A stretch of DNA of 64,000 nt. Origin: an uncultured Exiguobacterium sp. GTDB lineage: Bacteria > Bacillota > Bacilli > Exiguobacteriales > Exiguobacteriaceae. The stretch is taken from NCBI GenBank assembly GCA_913775715.1, contig CAJYMC010000007.1, forward strand, positions 1,488,001 to 1,552,000. The letters are read 5' to 3'. This document shows positions 36,129 through 46,003 of this stretch, in pieces; position 1 is the first letter of the stretch; the number at the start of each line of letters is the position of its first letter. A program made the position numbers and the translations under genes. The notes beneath the pieces are model-generated. The model did not search any database, had not been told where the DNA came from, and worked only from the letters and a program-made list of their open reading frames with translations.

Positions 36129-38312
36129 TCATCCGTTCTTTTTCGGATTCGTCACGTGTTGATATGGTTTTTCAAGGTTCTCTTCAAAACGAAGGGGTTT
36201 CTTTTCGACGTGATACTCCTGTTCCACCCCTTGACGTGACTCTTCTCGTTCTAAATAAACGACAGCCGATTGACGCAATGCGTCTCCTTCAAGTCGCTTT
36301 AGCGCTACGACCAAACCACCTGACCGATCCGGTGAACGCTCACTTTCGACATCATAGACATTACTGACAAGTGGTAATTCCTTTATCTTAGCGATTGCCT
36401 GAGCAGCTGACGCCGTCTCCATGTTGAAGTTATGGACGACTTGGAAATCAACAATCTTAGATAAAGCTTGCGCTTGACGTAAGAAGGCTAGGTTTAACGC
36501 TGCCAGTTGATTGTATGTCTGAACGAGTGGTAGACCTGTCACTTGTACCCCGTATACGTGAACACCCTCTTCGAATCGATATGTTTCCGGGTTTTCCGTC
36601 ACGACGTAAACGTTCTCTCCTGCTGCCGCTAGTCGTTTTGCTATATCACGAACCGGACGATGGGCTTGTTCGTAATCCCGAGCGAACATGAGGATACCAT
36701 CTTTATTTAAAGCAGCATCGCGTTTGACCGCAACATAATAGTCATGAGCAGTTAAGAAAACATCCGGTTCGATGTCTTCATCTTGTAGGAACGGATATTG
36801 CTGATAGCGTCTCTCCAGCCAGTCCATCGTCAATTCTTGTGCATCGAGACGACGTTCGGTTTCCTCAAATCGTAAGACATGTTCACGGAACCGGTTCGCA
36901 GCATATTGTGCTGTCGTCTGCCCGTCTAAAATGAATGGCCAATCGCTCGAGACCGCAAGTAGGTATTCTCGAATGAGCTGGCGTTTCGCCCTGACAGTCA
37001 ACGCATCTTGATGGCGGTTTCGCGCCACGATTCCTGCTAGTCTCTTTTCGAGCTGATGGAGATGGCGAATCATCCAGTCATTCCGTTCATTGATCCAGAC
37101 TTCCGCATAGCCTTTACGTCCCCACGTCCCCATCGCAACATGGACAGTATCGATGTCTTGGAAATGACGTTCGAGGAACATAGCTGGTGAGATCGACTCG
37201 ATCGCCTGATCTTCTAAACGTTCCATCGCTTTACCAAGGAAGTCGGGACCTTCAAACCACCAGTGACCGAACAATTCGGCATCAAATGGTGCTGTGACAA
37301 GGAAGGGTGGGAAGTCTTGTCCTTGATGCGCATCTAAATGTTCGCCGAGTGCTTGCGCAAAGTCTGCTGCGTGGTCACTCGTCCGTTGCCATGCCCAATC
37401 ACGCACGTAATAGTCTTTTTGATCCGTTTCTCCTGTTACGCGATGCAATTTCAACCCTGTATCATAACGTAGGCCTTCTGGGTGCATGAACTCGGCGATT
37501 TGATCCCACTCCCGATCGTACGCAAGATCCCGATAAAATTCACGGTAATCCGGATGTCCCGGATATCCGATGACAGAACTCCAGATCTTTCCGGAAATGA
37601 TTTGGTCACGCGGGAAGAGTGCTACGCCGTGTGGCGAATAGACGGGTGCCCCAATTCCGTATTTTGGTGCCGGATCGGCGTTTAAAATTGAATGTTCATC
37701 GACAAACGTATAGCGAATGCCTTCTTCATATAAAATCCGATCAAGCCCTGGCGTATAGGCACATTCCGGCATCCAAAGACCAGATGGTCGGAATCCGTAA
37801 TGACGCTCGAAACAGTTCAAGCCAGTCTGAATTTCAGAACGCGCCGCTTGTTCAGACAACATGTGCGGACTGAATCCATGAGTCGCCGTACAGGTAATCA
37901 AATCAAGATAGCCTCGCTCCTTGTAATGGCGAAATGCCCGGTTCAAGTCTTTTTCCCAGTGCAAGAACGTATTCAATAAATCTTGATAGCGTTCTTTATA
38001 GAATAAAAGGGCATCTCGTTCCTTTTGATCAAGCTCTCGCTCCAGTTCCTGGCGAATCAAACGTAATGTGTCCTCGATATGCTCAATATAGCGCTCTTGA
38101 ATCAATGGATCGGCAAGCATCTCGATGACCGGCGGTGAAATACTGACTGTCCAACCGAGCGGACGTGATAAGCGGTCGACTTCCCACAATAATGGAATGT
38201 AGGTTTCTGAGATCGCTTCATACATCCACCGTTCCTCAAGACGATGCTCCTCTTCGTGACGGATATATGGTAAGTGTGCATGTAAGACAAGTGAAAAATA
38301 TCCTTTTCGCAT
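36129..38312 (-). CDS. GH57 1,4-alpha-glucan branching enzyme with extra C-terminal GT4-N-like domain
   Basis: A 727-residue protein from MRKGYFSLVLHAHLPYIRHE, with AAAGGGAG upstream. The GH57 catalytic barrel has HAHLPY (11-16), THGFSPHM, the nucleophile E183 in GLWMPECAY, and the acid/base D344 in APFDAELFGHWWFEG. A helical DUF1957-like region with SSDWPFI (455-461) follows, as in GH57 branching enzymes. Residues about 538-690 (GILMFARDYEQAHRPVRDIA, then VVTENPET, FQVVHNFNMETASA) resemble the N-terminal half of a GT4 glycosyltransferase with no second Rossmann half, so they may be a non-catalytic module. Downstream of the DUF4912 gene by 32 bases. Confidence 0.85.
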   Translation of the reverse strand: MRKGYFSLVLHAHLPYIRHEEEHRLEERWMYEAISETYIPLLWEVDRLSRPLGWTVSISPPVIEMLADPLIQERYIEHIEDTLRLIRQELERELDQKERDALLFYKERYQDLLNTFLHWEKDLNRAFRHYKERGYLDLITCTATHGFSPHMLSEQAARSEIQTGLNCFERHYGFRPSGLWMPECAYTPGLDRILYEEGIRYTFVDEHSILNADPAPKYGIGAPVYSPHGVALFPRDQIISGKIWSSVIGYPGHPDYREFYRDLAYDREWDQIAEFMHPEGLRYDTGLKLHRVTGETDQKDYYVRDWAWQRTSDHAADFAQALGEHLDAHQGQDFPPFLVTAPFDAELFGHWWFEGPDFLGKAMERLEDQAIESISPAMFLERHFQDIDTVHVAMGTWGRKGYAEVWINERNDWMIRHLHQLEKRLAGIVARNRHQDALTVRAKRQLIREYLLAVSSDWPFILDGQTTAQYAANRFREHVLRFEETERRLDAQELTMDWLERRYQQYPFLQDEDIEPDVFLTAHDYYVAVKRDAALNKDGILMFARDYEQAHRPVRDIAKRLAAAGENVYVVTENPETYRFEEGVHVYGVQVTGLPLVQTYNQLAALNLAFLRQAQALSKIVDFQVVHNFNMETASAAQAIAKIKELPLVSNVYDVESERSPDRSGGLVVALKRLEGDALRQSAVVYLEREESRQGVEQEYHVEKKPLRFEENLEKPYQHVTNPKKNG

Positions 38313-38344
38313 TGCTTCTCTCCCTTTCCCTCTCTCTAGTTCCA

Positions 38345-39070
38345 TTACCGGACGCGATCGAAATAAGAATATGGTCGTAAGACTTCGACCCATTCCGGTT
38401 GTTCGACCTCTCCATATTGCCAATGGTGCACGACTTCTGCGAAACGTCCATCCGTGACTGGTTCGTCGCGTGGTGTCTCGATCGGTTTCGAACGCAGCAC
38501 TGGAACAAAGTCTCCATCAATCGTTTGAACGCCCCATTCAATGATGTATGTAGTATTCGGGGCGACGGGGCGGACGAACCACGCATTCGTCATCTCGGGC
38601 AGTTCGAACTGATACGTACGATTCGCTTGTCCTTGTTCGAAATTAACGAGTGTGACATCAATGATACGTAACTCTTTACGAAACGAATCGAATGTCGTGT
38701 GGTAGTGCGTCTCAAGCAACTGTTTCGACAGTTCAGACAATTCCCAATAGACGTAAAACGCAGTAGGTGACTGAACGATCGCATGGAGAATATCATCTTC
38801 ATAATGCGTCGCCATTCCGAACGCGTCTCGTTCGAGTGACGGCACCACTTGCGTAGACGGTACGACATCCAATACCGGTGCAGTCGACTTTTTTGTCTGT
38901 TTGACAGTCTTTGATTTTACTTTCGGCGCTGCTACAGCAGGTTGTTCTGTCAACGACTTACGGTATTTGGTCCAAGCATATTTGATTTTCCCTTCAGTCG
39001 TATCCAATTGAGCTGCGATTTGTTTTGTTGTCAGCCCTTGTTCTTTCATTTTAATGATTTGCTCAAGCAT
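38345..39070 (-). CDS. HTH-DUF4912 protein
   Basis: A 241-residue protein from an ATG with AGAGGTGA upstream (a TTG two codons earlier is less likely). Residues 1-45 form a helix-turn-helix-like segment (MKEQGLTTKQIAAQL followed by TTEGKIKYAW). A Lys/Val/Pro-rich linker (about 46-75) leads to a DUF4912 domain at about 85-215, with ILHAIVQSPTAFYVYWELS and WFVRPVAPNTTYIIEWGV. Function unknown. Immediately upstream of the GH57 fusion, so probably co-transcribed and linked to glucan synthesis. Confidence 0.75.
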   Translation of the reverse strand: MLEQIIKMKEQGLTTKQIAAQLDTTEGKIKYAWTKYRKSLTEQPAVAAPKVKSKTVKQTKKSTAPVLDVVPSTQVVPSLERDAFGMATHYEDDILHAIVQSPTAFYVYWELSELSKQLLETHYHTTFDSFRKELRIIDVTLVNFEQGQANRTYQFELPEMTNAWFVRPVAPNTTYIIEWGVQTIDGDFVPVLRSKPIETPRDEPVTDGRFAEVVHHWQYGEVEQPEWVEVLRPYSYFDRVR

Positions 39071-39137
39071 TCCCAATCACCTCTCTGTCATTATTCACTT
39101 CTTTCCTATTCTACAAACGTGTTTCGAATCCCTTTAC

Positions 39138-39174
39138 AAAAAAAGTAGGCAGAGGAAATTCCTCCTGCCTACTT
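39138..39174 (-). terminator. Rho-independent terminator of phoU / pst operon
   Basis: Stem AAGTAGGCAG/CTGCCTACTT with further inner GAGG/CCTC pairing and a seven-T tail on the minus strand, at the phoU stop. Confidence 0.9.
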
Positions 39175-39177
39175 AGT

Positions 39178-39840
39178 TCACCCGTTTAAATCATAATGTT
39201 TTCCTTTTTCGAGATAGATTAAATGTTCCCCGACGTTCGTCAAGTGGTCACCCATCCGCTCAATGTAGCGGCAAATATTCGTGAATTGCATGACCTCATC
39301 GACAACGATCGGTTGCAGGGACATATGACGCATATATTGCCGAAGCGCCTTATATGTCGTTTCATCGATGACGTTATCGAGATCCGACAAGGCTTTTGCC
39401 TTTTCGACATCTCCGTCACGGTATGCAACGATCGCTGTTTCCGTCATATCCAACAATGTCTCGAACGCTTCCTTCAACAAGGAGATATCGATGACGTATG
39501 GGAATGTCTCGACACGAAGAACTGCTTTAGAGATATTCCCTGCATAGTCGGCAATCCGTTCGAGATCTGATGAAATCTTCATGGCTGTGATGATCCGACG
39601 CAAATCCGTCGCAACGGGTTGTTGCTTCGCGATTAAGAGAATCGCATCATCATTGATTTCAAGTTCAAGATCATCGAGTTCATTATCGTTTGCGATGACA
39701 CTACGTGCGATATCTTGATCGTATTTTTCGAGCGCCTCTGCTGTCGTTGCGATTTGTTGCATCGTTTTACGTGCTAGTAAAAAGACTTTTTGATCGAGTA
39801 TTGCAAGGTTTTCTCCAAAAATCGTACGGTTCGCTGCCAT
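39178..39840 (-). CDS. phoU: Phosphate signalling/transport regulator PhoU
   Basis: A 220-residue all-helical protein with two PhoU repeats. Metal-cluster motifs are IANDNELDDLELEINDDAI in the first repeat and IDETTYKALRQY with a second ERMGDHLTNVGEHLIYL end. It couples Pst transport state to phosphate signalling and limits uptake. It is the last gene of pstS-C-A-B-phoU, 18 bases after pstB. Confidence 0.95.
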   Translation of the reverse strand: MAANRTIFGENLAILDQKVFLLARKTMQQIATTAEALEKYDQDIARSVIANDNELDDLELEINDDAILLIAKQQPVATDLRRIITAMKISSDLERIADYAGNISKAVLRVETFPYVIDISLLKEAFETLLDMTETAIVAYRDGDVEKAKALSDLDNVIDETTYKALRQYMRHMSLQPIVVDEVMQFTNICRYIERMGDHLTNVGEHLIYLEKGKHYDLNG

Positions 39841-39858
39841 TCGTCTCGTCTCCCCTTC

Positions 39859-40689
39859 TTATCCGAATCGTCCTGAAATGTAATCTTCCGTCCGTTTGTC
39901 GCTCGGATTTCCAAAGATTCGGTCTGTTTGATCGAACTCGACGACTTCCCCGTTCAAGAAGAATGCTGTTTTATCAGATACACGTGCAGCTTGCTGCATG
40001 TTGTGTGTCACGATGATGATCGAGTAGTCCGATTTCAACTCTTGAACGAGTTCTTCTACTTTTAATGTAGAGATTGGGTCAAGTGCCGATGTCGGCTCAT
40101 CCATCAAGATGACGTCCGGCTCGATTGCAAGACAACGCGCGATACAGAGACGTTGTTGCTGACCACCAGAGAGTCCATAGGCATTTTCGTTCAAACGATC
40201 TTTGACTTCATCCCAAATCGCCGCGCGACGTAAACTCCGTTCCACGATCTCGTCGAGAATTTTTTTGTTTTTAACGCCATGGACACGTGGACCATAAGCG
40301 ATGTTATCGTAAATCGATTTCGGGAATGGGTTAGGTTGTTGGAAGACCATTCCGACCGATGTCCGTAATTCTTCGACACCGTACTCTTTTTCGAAGATAT
40401 TACGTCCGTGATATTCAATGACACCATTCGTCCGCACGATTGGAACGAGTTCGACCATTCGGTTCAACGTTTTGATGAATGTCGACTTCCCGCATCCTGA
40501 CGGTCCAATGATCGCCGTGACTTCATTTTTCTTAATATCAAGATTGACATCTTTAAGCGCGTGATCGTCACCGTACCATAAGTTTAAATCTTTGACGTTA
40601 TAGACGCTCTCGCGTGCTGCTACTGGTTGGTTCATACGCTCTGTCCCTTCTGTAACGACTGATTTCGTGTTCAGCTTCGTATCCATCAT
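39859..40689 (-). CDS. pstB: Phosphate ABC transporter ATP-binding protein PstB
   Basis: A 276-residue ABC ATPase. Walker A is [16 protein letters not shown], the signature [18 protein letters not shown], Walker [16 protein letters not shown] and the H-loop [33 protein letters not shown] is PstB-typical. The extra N-terminal 25 residues may be shorter in vivo, as another ATG lies at codon 19. It energises phosphate uptake with PstA/PstC. Confidence 0.96.
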   Translation of the reverse strand: MMDTKLNTKSVVTEGTERMNQPVAARESVYNVKDLNLWYGDDHALKDVNLDIKKNEVTAIIGPSGCGKSTFIKTLNRMVELVPIVRTNGVIEYHGRNIFEKEYGVEELRTSVGMVFQQPNPFPKSIYDNIAYGPRVHGVKNKKILDEIVERSLRRAAIWDEVKDRLNENAYGLSGGQQQRLCIARCLAIEPDVILMDEPTSALDPISTLKVEELVQELKSDYSIIIVTHNMQQAARVSDKTAFFLNGEVVEFDQTDRIFGNPSDKRTEDYISGRFG

Positions 40690-40730
40690 CTGTCTTCCTC
40701 CTTAAAAGAAATCCCTTCTATCTCGTTCGA

Positions 40731-41639
40731 TTAATAGCGTTTTGAGAAACGGTTCCGGATCCAGATCGCAATTGAATTCATCGTCAAGAGGATGACCATC
40801 AAGATGATGATTCCTGCCGCTGCAAGTCCTTGGAAGTCCGCTTGTGGACGACTTGTCCAGTTATAGATTTGAATTGGTAATGCCGTGAACTCCGAGAAGA
40901 TTCCTTCTGGCGCACGAGCGATGAAAATGGCAGCTCCGACCATGATCAACGGTGCTGTCTCACCGATCGCTCGGGATACGGCTAAGATGATTCCCGTAAT
41001 GACACCCGGAAGTGATGCCGGAAGAACGACTTTAAACGTCGTTTGCCATTTCGATGCACCGAGTGCGAGTGATGCATGACGCATCGCTTGTGGCACGGCG
41101 CGAATCGCTTCTTGAGAAGAAACAATGACGACTGGAAGACTCATCAATGCGAGCGTCAAAGCTCCAGCAATCAATGTCGAACCGAAGCCCATGTTACGAA
41201 CGAAGAACGTCAATCCGAGTAATCCGAAGACGATCGACGGAACACCCGCGAGATTCGAGATATTGACTTCGATGAACGATGTCATCCGACTCTTTTTCGC
41301 ATATTCTTCTAAATAGATCGCTGCTCCGACACCAATGATAAAGATCATCGGGATGATCAAGAGCATTAAATAGATAGAACCCATTAATGCTGGATAGATC
41401 CCGGCACGTTCTGCACGACGAGAAGGTGCATTTTGTAGAAATTCTAGTGATAACCACGAAGCGCCGTCACGGATGACGCCGTATAGGAGAATACCTAAGA
41501 CGACGAGACCGAAAAACAGACCGACGAGGAAAATGACTTTCGTTACATTATTGACGACGAGGCGTTGGCTAATCGATTTCTTAACCGCGACCGGATCGAT
41601 GAATTTTTTCGTGACAGGTTGCTTTTCTGGTAAGGCCAT
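40731..41639 (-). CDS. pstA: Phosphate ABC transporter permease PstA
   Basis: A 302-residue six-helix permease from MALPEKQPVTKKFIDP, with GAGGAG upstream. The EAA-like loop appears as EAIRAVPQAMRHASLALGASKWQT, followed by VVLPASLPGVITGIILAVSRAIGETAPL. It follows pstC by one base. Forms the membrane channel with PstC. Confidence 0.96.
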   Translation of the reverse strand: MALPEKQPVTKKFIDPVAVKKSISQRLVVNNVTKVIFLVGLFFGLVVLGILLYGVIRDGASWLSLEFLQNAPSRRAERAGIYPALMGSIYLMLLIIPMIFIIGVGAAIYLEEYAKKSRMTSFIEVNISNLAGVPSIVFGLLGLTFFVRNMGFGSTLIAGALTLALMSLPVVIVSSQEAIRAVPQAMRHASLALGASKWQTTFKVVLPASLPGVITGIILAVSRAIGETAPLIMVGAAIFIARAPEGIFSEFTALPIQIYNWTSRPQADFQGLAAAGIIILMVILLTMNSIAIWIRNRFSKRY

Positions 41640-41640
41640 C

Positions 41641-42582
41641 TTAATACTCCTCTCTGAAGCGGCGTGTAATCCAGTTCGCAAGTAAGTTCATCAATAACGT
41701 AAAGACGAACAAGAGCGTACCAACCGCATAGATACTGTAATATTCAACTGTTCCAAATCCAGCATCGCCTAAAGCGACCTGAACGATATACGCTGTCATC
41801 GTCTGGACCGGCTCCAGTGGATCAACGGCAGCTGTCGGATTCGAACCACCAGCGATCGTCACGATCATCGTCTCACCGATCGCACGAGACATCCCGAGTA
41901 CGATCGAAGCAATGATTCCTGACAAGGCAGCTGGAACAACGACTTTTAGTGCGACTTCAAGACGTGTCGAACCAAGGGCAAGCGCACCATCCCGAATTTT
42001 TTTCGGAACAGAGCTCATCGCATCCTCAGAAATCGAAGCGATCATTGGAATGATCATGATCCCGACGACGATCCCTGGACTGAGGGCATTGTAGATTTGA
42101 ATGCCCGGAATTAATTTAACGAGTAGTGGTGTGACGAAGGTCAACGCAAAGAATCCGAAAACGATCGTCGGAACACCAGCTAATACTTCTAAAATCGGTT
42201 TTAAGATACGGCGCGCGCGGTCAGACGCATACTCACTTAAATAAATCGCTGAAGTGAGGCCGATCGGCACGGCAACTAGCATCGCAATCACGGTAATCTC
42301 AAGCGTACCGACGACAAGCGGCCAAATCCCATACTCCGGTTGAGAGTTCAGTGGATACCAGCTCGTACTGCCGAAGAATTCCTTGAACGGAACGACTTCA
42401 AAGAAGTGTTCGGTTTCAATGACTAACGTGATGATGATGCCGATGGTCGTAACGACCGAGACAAACGCACACAGGAACAAAACGATCGGCATGATGCGTT
42501 CCATGACGTTTTTCATACTGAATTTTTGCTGTCGGTTCTGTTGAATCAGCTCGCGAACCGATTTATTGGGTGTTGAGTTCAT
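41641..42582 (-). CDS. pstC: Phosphate ABC transporter permease PstC
   Basis: A 313-residue permease from [19 protein letters not shown], with GAAGAAGG close upstream. The EAA-type loop [20 protein letters not shown] is followed by [26 protein letters not shown]. Paired with PstA in the Pst transporter. A strong hairpin separates it from pstS. Confidence 0.96.
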   Translation of the reverse strand: MNSTPNKSVRELIQQNRQQKFSMKNVMERIMPIVLFLCAFVSVVTTIGIIITLVIETEHFFEVVPFKEFFGSTSWYPLNSQPEYGIWPLVVGTLEITVIAMLVAVPIGLTSAIYLSEYASDRARRILKPILEVLAGVPTIVFGFFALTFVTPLLVKLIPGIQIYNALSPGIVVGIMIIPMIASISEDAMSSVPKKIRDGALALGSTRLEVALKVVVPAALSGIIASIVLGMSRAIGETMIVTIAGGSNPTAAVDPLEPVQTMTAYIVQVALGDAGFGTVEYYSIYAVGTLLFVFTLLMNLLANWITRRFREEY

Positions 42583-42619
42583 CCTTCTTCGCTCCCTACT
42601 CCTTCTTGACATGAGAACG

Positions 42620-42653
42620 GGACCCAACCGGTACAGACTTCCCCGGTTGGGCC
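42620..42653 (-). other. Stem-loop between pstS and pstC
   Basis: GC-rich stem GGCCCAACCGG/CCGGTTGGGTCC with an 11-base loop and no T-run, in the 89-base pstS-pstC spacer. It is likely an mRNA-stabilising or attenuating hairpin that makes the binding protein more abundant than the permeases. Confidence 0.65.
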
Positions 42654-42671
42654 ATCCTCATGACTCGATGA

Positions 42672-43616
42672 TTATTTCATTGCGTCTTTGATTGCTTTTG
42701 CATTTTCATCGTAACGATCTTGTGGCATTTTGATATAACCGACTTCTTCAGCTAAATCTCCAGCATTTTCGTTCGTGAATTTCACGAAGTCTGCTACCTG
42801 TTTTTTGTCATTCAACGATTTGTTGTTGACATACGTGTAGATTTCACGTGAAAGCGGGTAAGATAGATCCTTGATCGTTTCAGGTGTTGGATCGATTGCG
42901 TCTTTACCTTCAGCTGAAAGTGGTACTTCTTTTAACTTGTCTTTGTTTTCAGCGTAGTAAGCATAACCGAAGTAGCCGATCGCACCTTTCGTTCCTTCGA
43001 CACCTTTAACGAGGACATTGTCATCCTCAGACAATTGAACGTCTTTACGCATGTCTTTCTTCTCGAGTACTTTTTCAGAGAAGAAGTCAAATGTTCCTGA
43101 ATCTTTCCCTGGGCTGAAGAATTTCAGTGGTTCAGCCGGGTAAGAAGAATCGACATCTTTCCATGTCTTAACGTTTGGGTCGAGCCAGATTTTCTCGAGT
43201 TGATCAAGCGAGAGTTCTTTTACCCATGTATTGTCTTTGCTGACTGCAACAGTCAAACCATCATATGCGAGCGCAAGTTTTGTATATTCGATGTTGTTCT
43301 TTTTCGCTTCCGCTGCTTCTTCTTCTTTAATTTCACGCGATGCGTTCGAGAGATCCGTTTCACCAACGACGAAGCGTTTGAAGCCGCCACCTGTACCAGA
43401 AACACCGACTGTGACATCAACATCTGGTTGCTCAGTCGAATACTCTTCACCGACAGCTTCCATGATCGGGAAGACTGTAGAAGAACCGTCGATTGCGATT
43501 TTCCCTTTTAAATCAGATGAACTAGCAGATCCGCCTTTATCGTTACCACATGCTGCCCCCACTACTGCGATTGATGCTACCGTTGTGATGAGTGCTGTTT
43601 TTTTCATCCAAGACAT
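42672..43616 (-). CDS. pstS: Phosphate-binding lipoprotein PstS
   Basis: A 314-residue extracellular phosphate-binding lipoprotein. The signal peptide MKKTALITTVASIAVVGAAC has a lipobox GAAC. Phosphate-site residues appear in IDGSSTVFPI, GVSGTGGGFKRF and FFSPGKDSGTFDFF. GAGGAGGA lies before the ATG (a second ATG is 3 codons in). First gene of the pst operon, behind a PhoP box. Confidence 0.97.
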   Translation of the reverse strand: MSWMKKTALITTVASIAVVGAACGNDKGGSASSSDLKGKIAIDGSSTVFPIMEAVGEEYSTEQPDVDVTVGVSGTGGGFKRFVVGETDLSNASREIKEEEAAEAKKNNIEYTKLALAYDGLTVAVSKDNTWVKELSLDQLEKIWLDPNVKTWKDVDSSYPAEPLKFFSPGKDSGTFDFFSEKVLEKKDMRKDVQLSEDDNVLVKGVEGTKGAIGYFGYAYYAENKDKLKEVPLSAEGKDAIDPTPETIKDLSYPLSREIYTYVNNKSLNDKKQVADFVKFTNENAGDLAEEVGYIKMPQDRYDENAKAIKDAMK

Positions 43617-43685
43617 GATTAATTTTCCTCCTCGAAAGTATGTCGCTGACGATGCTACGACTTTTTATCCGTTTTCCTTACAAGA

Positions 43686-43691
43686 CTTATA
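43686..43691 (-). promoter_or_regulatory. Candidate -10 of the pst operon
   Basis: Minus-strand TATAAG, 12 bases downstream of the last PhoP repeat, where an activator-dependent promoter would place its -10. No -35 hexamer is seen, as expected if PhoP replaces it. Confidence 0.45.
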
Positions 43692-43703
43692 CTACGGACG
43701 AAC

Positions 43704-43742
43704 TATTAAAACGAAATGAATCCAACGTAAAAGAATTGTAAA
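43704..43742 (-). promoter_or_regulatory. PhoP box upstream of pstS
   Basis: Read on the minus strand: TTTACA, TTTACG, TTCATT and TTAATA, each exactly 11 bases from the next (5-base spacers). This matches the Bacillus PhoP box of TT(A/T/C)A(C/T)A repeats. It predicts PhoP~P activation of pst under phosphate starvation. Confidence 0.75.
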
Positions 43743-43799
43743 GGCGTGTTTTTTAGTGTTTACAATTCGAAATCCATTAGAAAAAAAGGTCAATACAAA

Positions 43800-43829
43800 C
43801 AAAAAAACGAGAGTGATAGCTCACTCTCG
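43800..43829 (-). terminator. Rho-independent terminator of the PBP gene
   Basis: Perfect 9-bp stem CGAGAGTGA/TCACTCTCG with a 4-base loop and seven T residues on the minus strand. Confidence 0.9.
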
Positions 43830-43841
43830 CTTAGTTTCTAG

Positions 43842-45914
43842 TTAATTTGGCTTAGTTTGCCACGGTACATCCTTGACGTTGAAATACGCTTTGACAAGAT
43901 CATGACCGATTTTCGAGTTGACCGTCTCTTGCTCCATATAAGGAAGGAACACAGCCCACGCCATTTCTGGATTGTCATATGGTGCCCAGCCGACAAGGTT
44001 CGAGTTCAATGAACGAACCGGTTGCCCGCTACCATCACGTAAGGCGATTCCGTCATCACCGTAAACGCTGACCTGAGCAGTACCTGTTTTCGCTGCAGCA
44101 TCGATTCCTGTTTGTGCGATGACTTTCGCTGTACCACGCTCACCTTTAACAACACGGTGCAACCCTTCTCGGACATGATCAATGTTATCTTGACTGACTT
44201 CAATCCGGTTCAGATAATTCGTTTTAAAGCTGTAATCAACTTTTTTCGTACCCTTTTCAATCGAGTTAGACGCCAACACTTCTTTTAAGAAATGAGGCTG
44301 AACACGATAACCACCGTTCGCAAGTGTTGAAATGTACTGCGCGACTTGAAGCGGCGTGAAAGCATCGTACTGTCCGATGACTCGGTCCATCAGTAATGTG
44401 ACACGGTCTGGCGTCCCTTGAACACCTTTTGCTTCGTACGGTAAATCAATACCTGTCGTCACACCAAGACCGAACTGGCTATAGTAATTCTGCATGATGG
44501 CAGCCGCTGCATCTACGCTTGCTCCCGCGATACCGTTGCTCGGATATTTCGCCATCCGCATCGCGATGTTAAACATATAGACGTTTGACGAACGCTCGAG
44601 CGCCGTTAAATCCGTAATCGGTCCCATGTTAACATATGATGCTTTTTTTGTACCTCCGATCGTGATCGGCGCATCGTTAATGACTTCGTTTTGACGAATG
44701 ACACCTTCCTGTAATCCCATTGCAACTGTTGCACCCTTAATGGTCGAACCGATTTGTAATGACGTCAAGACGTTGTTGATTGCCACATCCGTGAATTTCC
44801 CAGTCGAAGGATCGAGCTTTTGACCTGACATCGCTAAAATTTCACCGGTTTTTGGATTCATGACGACGGCATAGCCTTCTTTTAAATAACGACTACCCAT
44901 GCCGCGACCCATCTTGATTGCTTGTTGCATGATTTGATCTACTTTTTTATTGTATTCCGCATCAACGGTTAGAACGAGGTCTTTCCCGGACTCACCTTCT
45001 TCACGTTTCGGATCTCCAACTGGTTCACCATTGAACGTCTCATACACATCGTATGCTGGTTTCCCGCGCAGAAGATCTTCATACTGTTGTTCAAGGAATG
45101 ATGTTCCGACACGATCATTCAAACTATATCCTTTTGCTTTGAACTCCGCTTGTTGTTCTGCCGGAATCTTCGAGTACTTCCCAAAGATATTGCGAAGCGT
45201 ATCTTTATATGGATACGATCGCTCATAGAACGGTTCGACCGATACACCCTTCAGATCTTCTAAGTTCTCATCAATGATCGCCATCTCTTTTGCAGACGCA
45301 CCGAGTTTGACGAGCTGTGGATCAAGTGCATAACCGACTTCCATATTATGTTTGATTGCGATGACTTCCATCGTCTTGTCATCATAATCAATATCTTTTT
45401 TCGTGATTGCATCTAAGCGAATCTGATCTTGCTCTGCAATCGAAAGCTTACTTTGTTCTTCTGTTGAAGGATATTTCTTTTTCACTGCCTCTTGGTATCG
45501 ACGATCCGATTCTTTTGTATTCGTCGCCACCCAAAAATCCTTGATGTCCCGTTCCGTGACTTTCCAGTCTTTTTTAGGTAGATCAATGATTGCCGCAAGA
45601 CGCTGCGCGATTTCAATACGTTCATCTACTTTCGTCGTTTGTGCGCGGCGATAGACAATCGAATATTTAGAAATCGTATCAACCAAAAGACGACCATCTC
45701 GATCATAAATCTTTCCGCGTGGCACTTCATATTTGGATGCGATCATTTCTGTTTTTTGAACTTCCCGCGAAATTTTTTCACCATTGACGATTTGCACGAC
45801 TCCTAGACGGAAAATCAAAATCGCGAACAATAAAAAAACGACGAAGAACATTAAATTCAGACGAAGCGGCAGATGATTACGCCGTCTTCCTCGTACGGTG
45901 ATTCGTTTAGCCAT
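43842..45914 (-). CDS. Class B penicillin-binding protein (PBP2/PbpA-like transpeptidase)
   Basis: A 690-residue bitopic membrane transpeptidase. One N-terminal transmembrane helix (about 20-40), then a PBP dimerisation domain from VPRGKIYDRDGRLLVD. The transpeptidase motifs are S390-T-I-K (IGSTIKG), SSN at 442-444 and KTG at 609-611 (AAAKTGTAQV). By position, next to pstS, it matches B. subtilis pbpA, a PBP2a-type enzyme of side-wall elongation. Which cell-shape role it has here is inference. Confidence 0.9.
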   Translation of the reverse strand: MAKRITVRGRRRNHLPLRLNLMFFVVFLLFAILIFRLGVVQIVNGEKISREVQKTEMIASKYEVPRGKIYDRDGRLLVDTISKYSIVYRRAQTTKVDERIEIAQRLAAIIDLPKKDWKVTERDIKDFWVATNTKESDRRYQEAVKKKYPSTEEQSKLSIAEQDQIRLDAITKKDIDYDDKTMEVIAIKHNMEVGYALDPQLVKLGASAKEMAIIDENLEDLKGVSVEPFYERSYPYKDTLRNIFGKYSKIPAEQQAEFKAKGYSLNDRVGTSFLEQQYEDLLRGKPAYDVYETFNGEPVGDPKREEGESGKDLVLTVDAEYNKKVDQIMQQAIKMGRGMGSRYLKEGYAVVMNPKTGEILAMSGQKLDPSTGKFTDVAINNVLTSLQIGSTIKGATVAMGLQEGVIRQNEVINDAPITIGGTKKASYVNMGPITDLTALERSSNVYMFNIAMRMAKYPSNGIAGASVDAAAAIMQNYYSQFGLGVTTGIDLPYEAKGVQGTPDRVTLLMDRVIGQYDAFTPLQVAQYISTLANGGYRVQPHFLKEVLASNSIEKGTKKVDYSFKTNYLNRIEVSQDNIDHVREGLHRVVKGERGTAKVIAQTGIDAAAKTGTAQVSVYGDDGIALRDGSGQPVRSLNSNLVGWAPYDNPEMAWAVFLPYMEQETVNSKIGHDLVKAYFNVKDVPWQTKPN

Positions 45915-46003
45915 GGCGTACTCCCCTATCGTTCAAAAGTCATCTTGTTTCATTATATAGAAGGAAACTTTCCATAACAACCTATCCCATCATTTTCCGC
46001 ATT

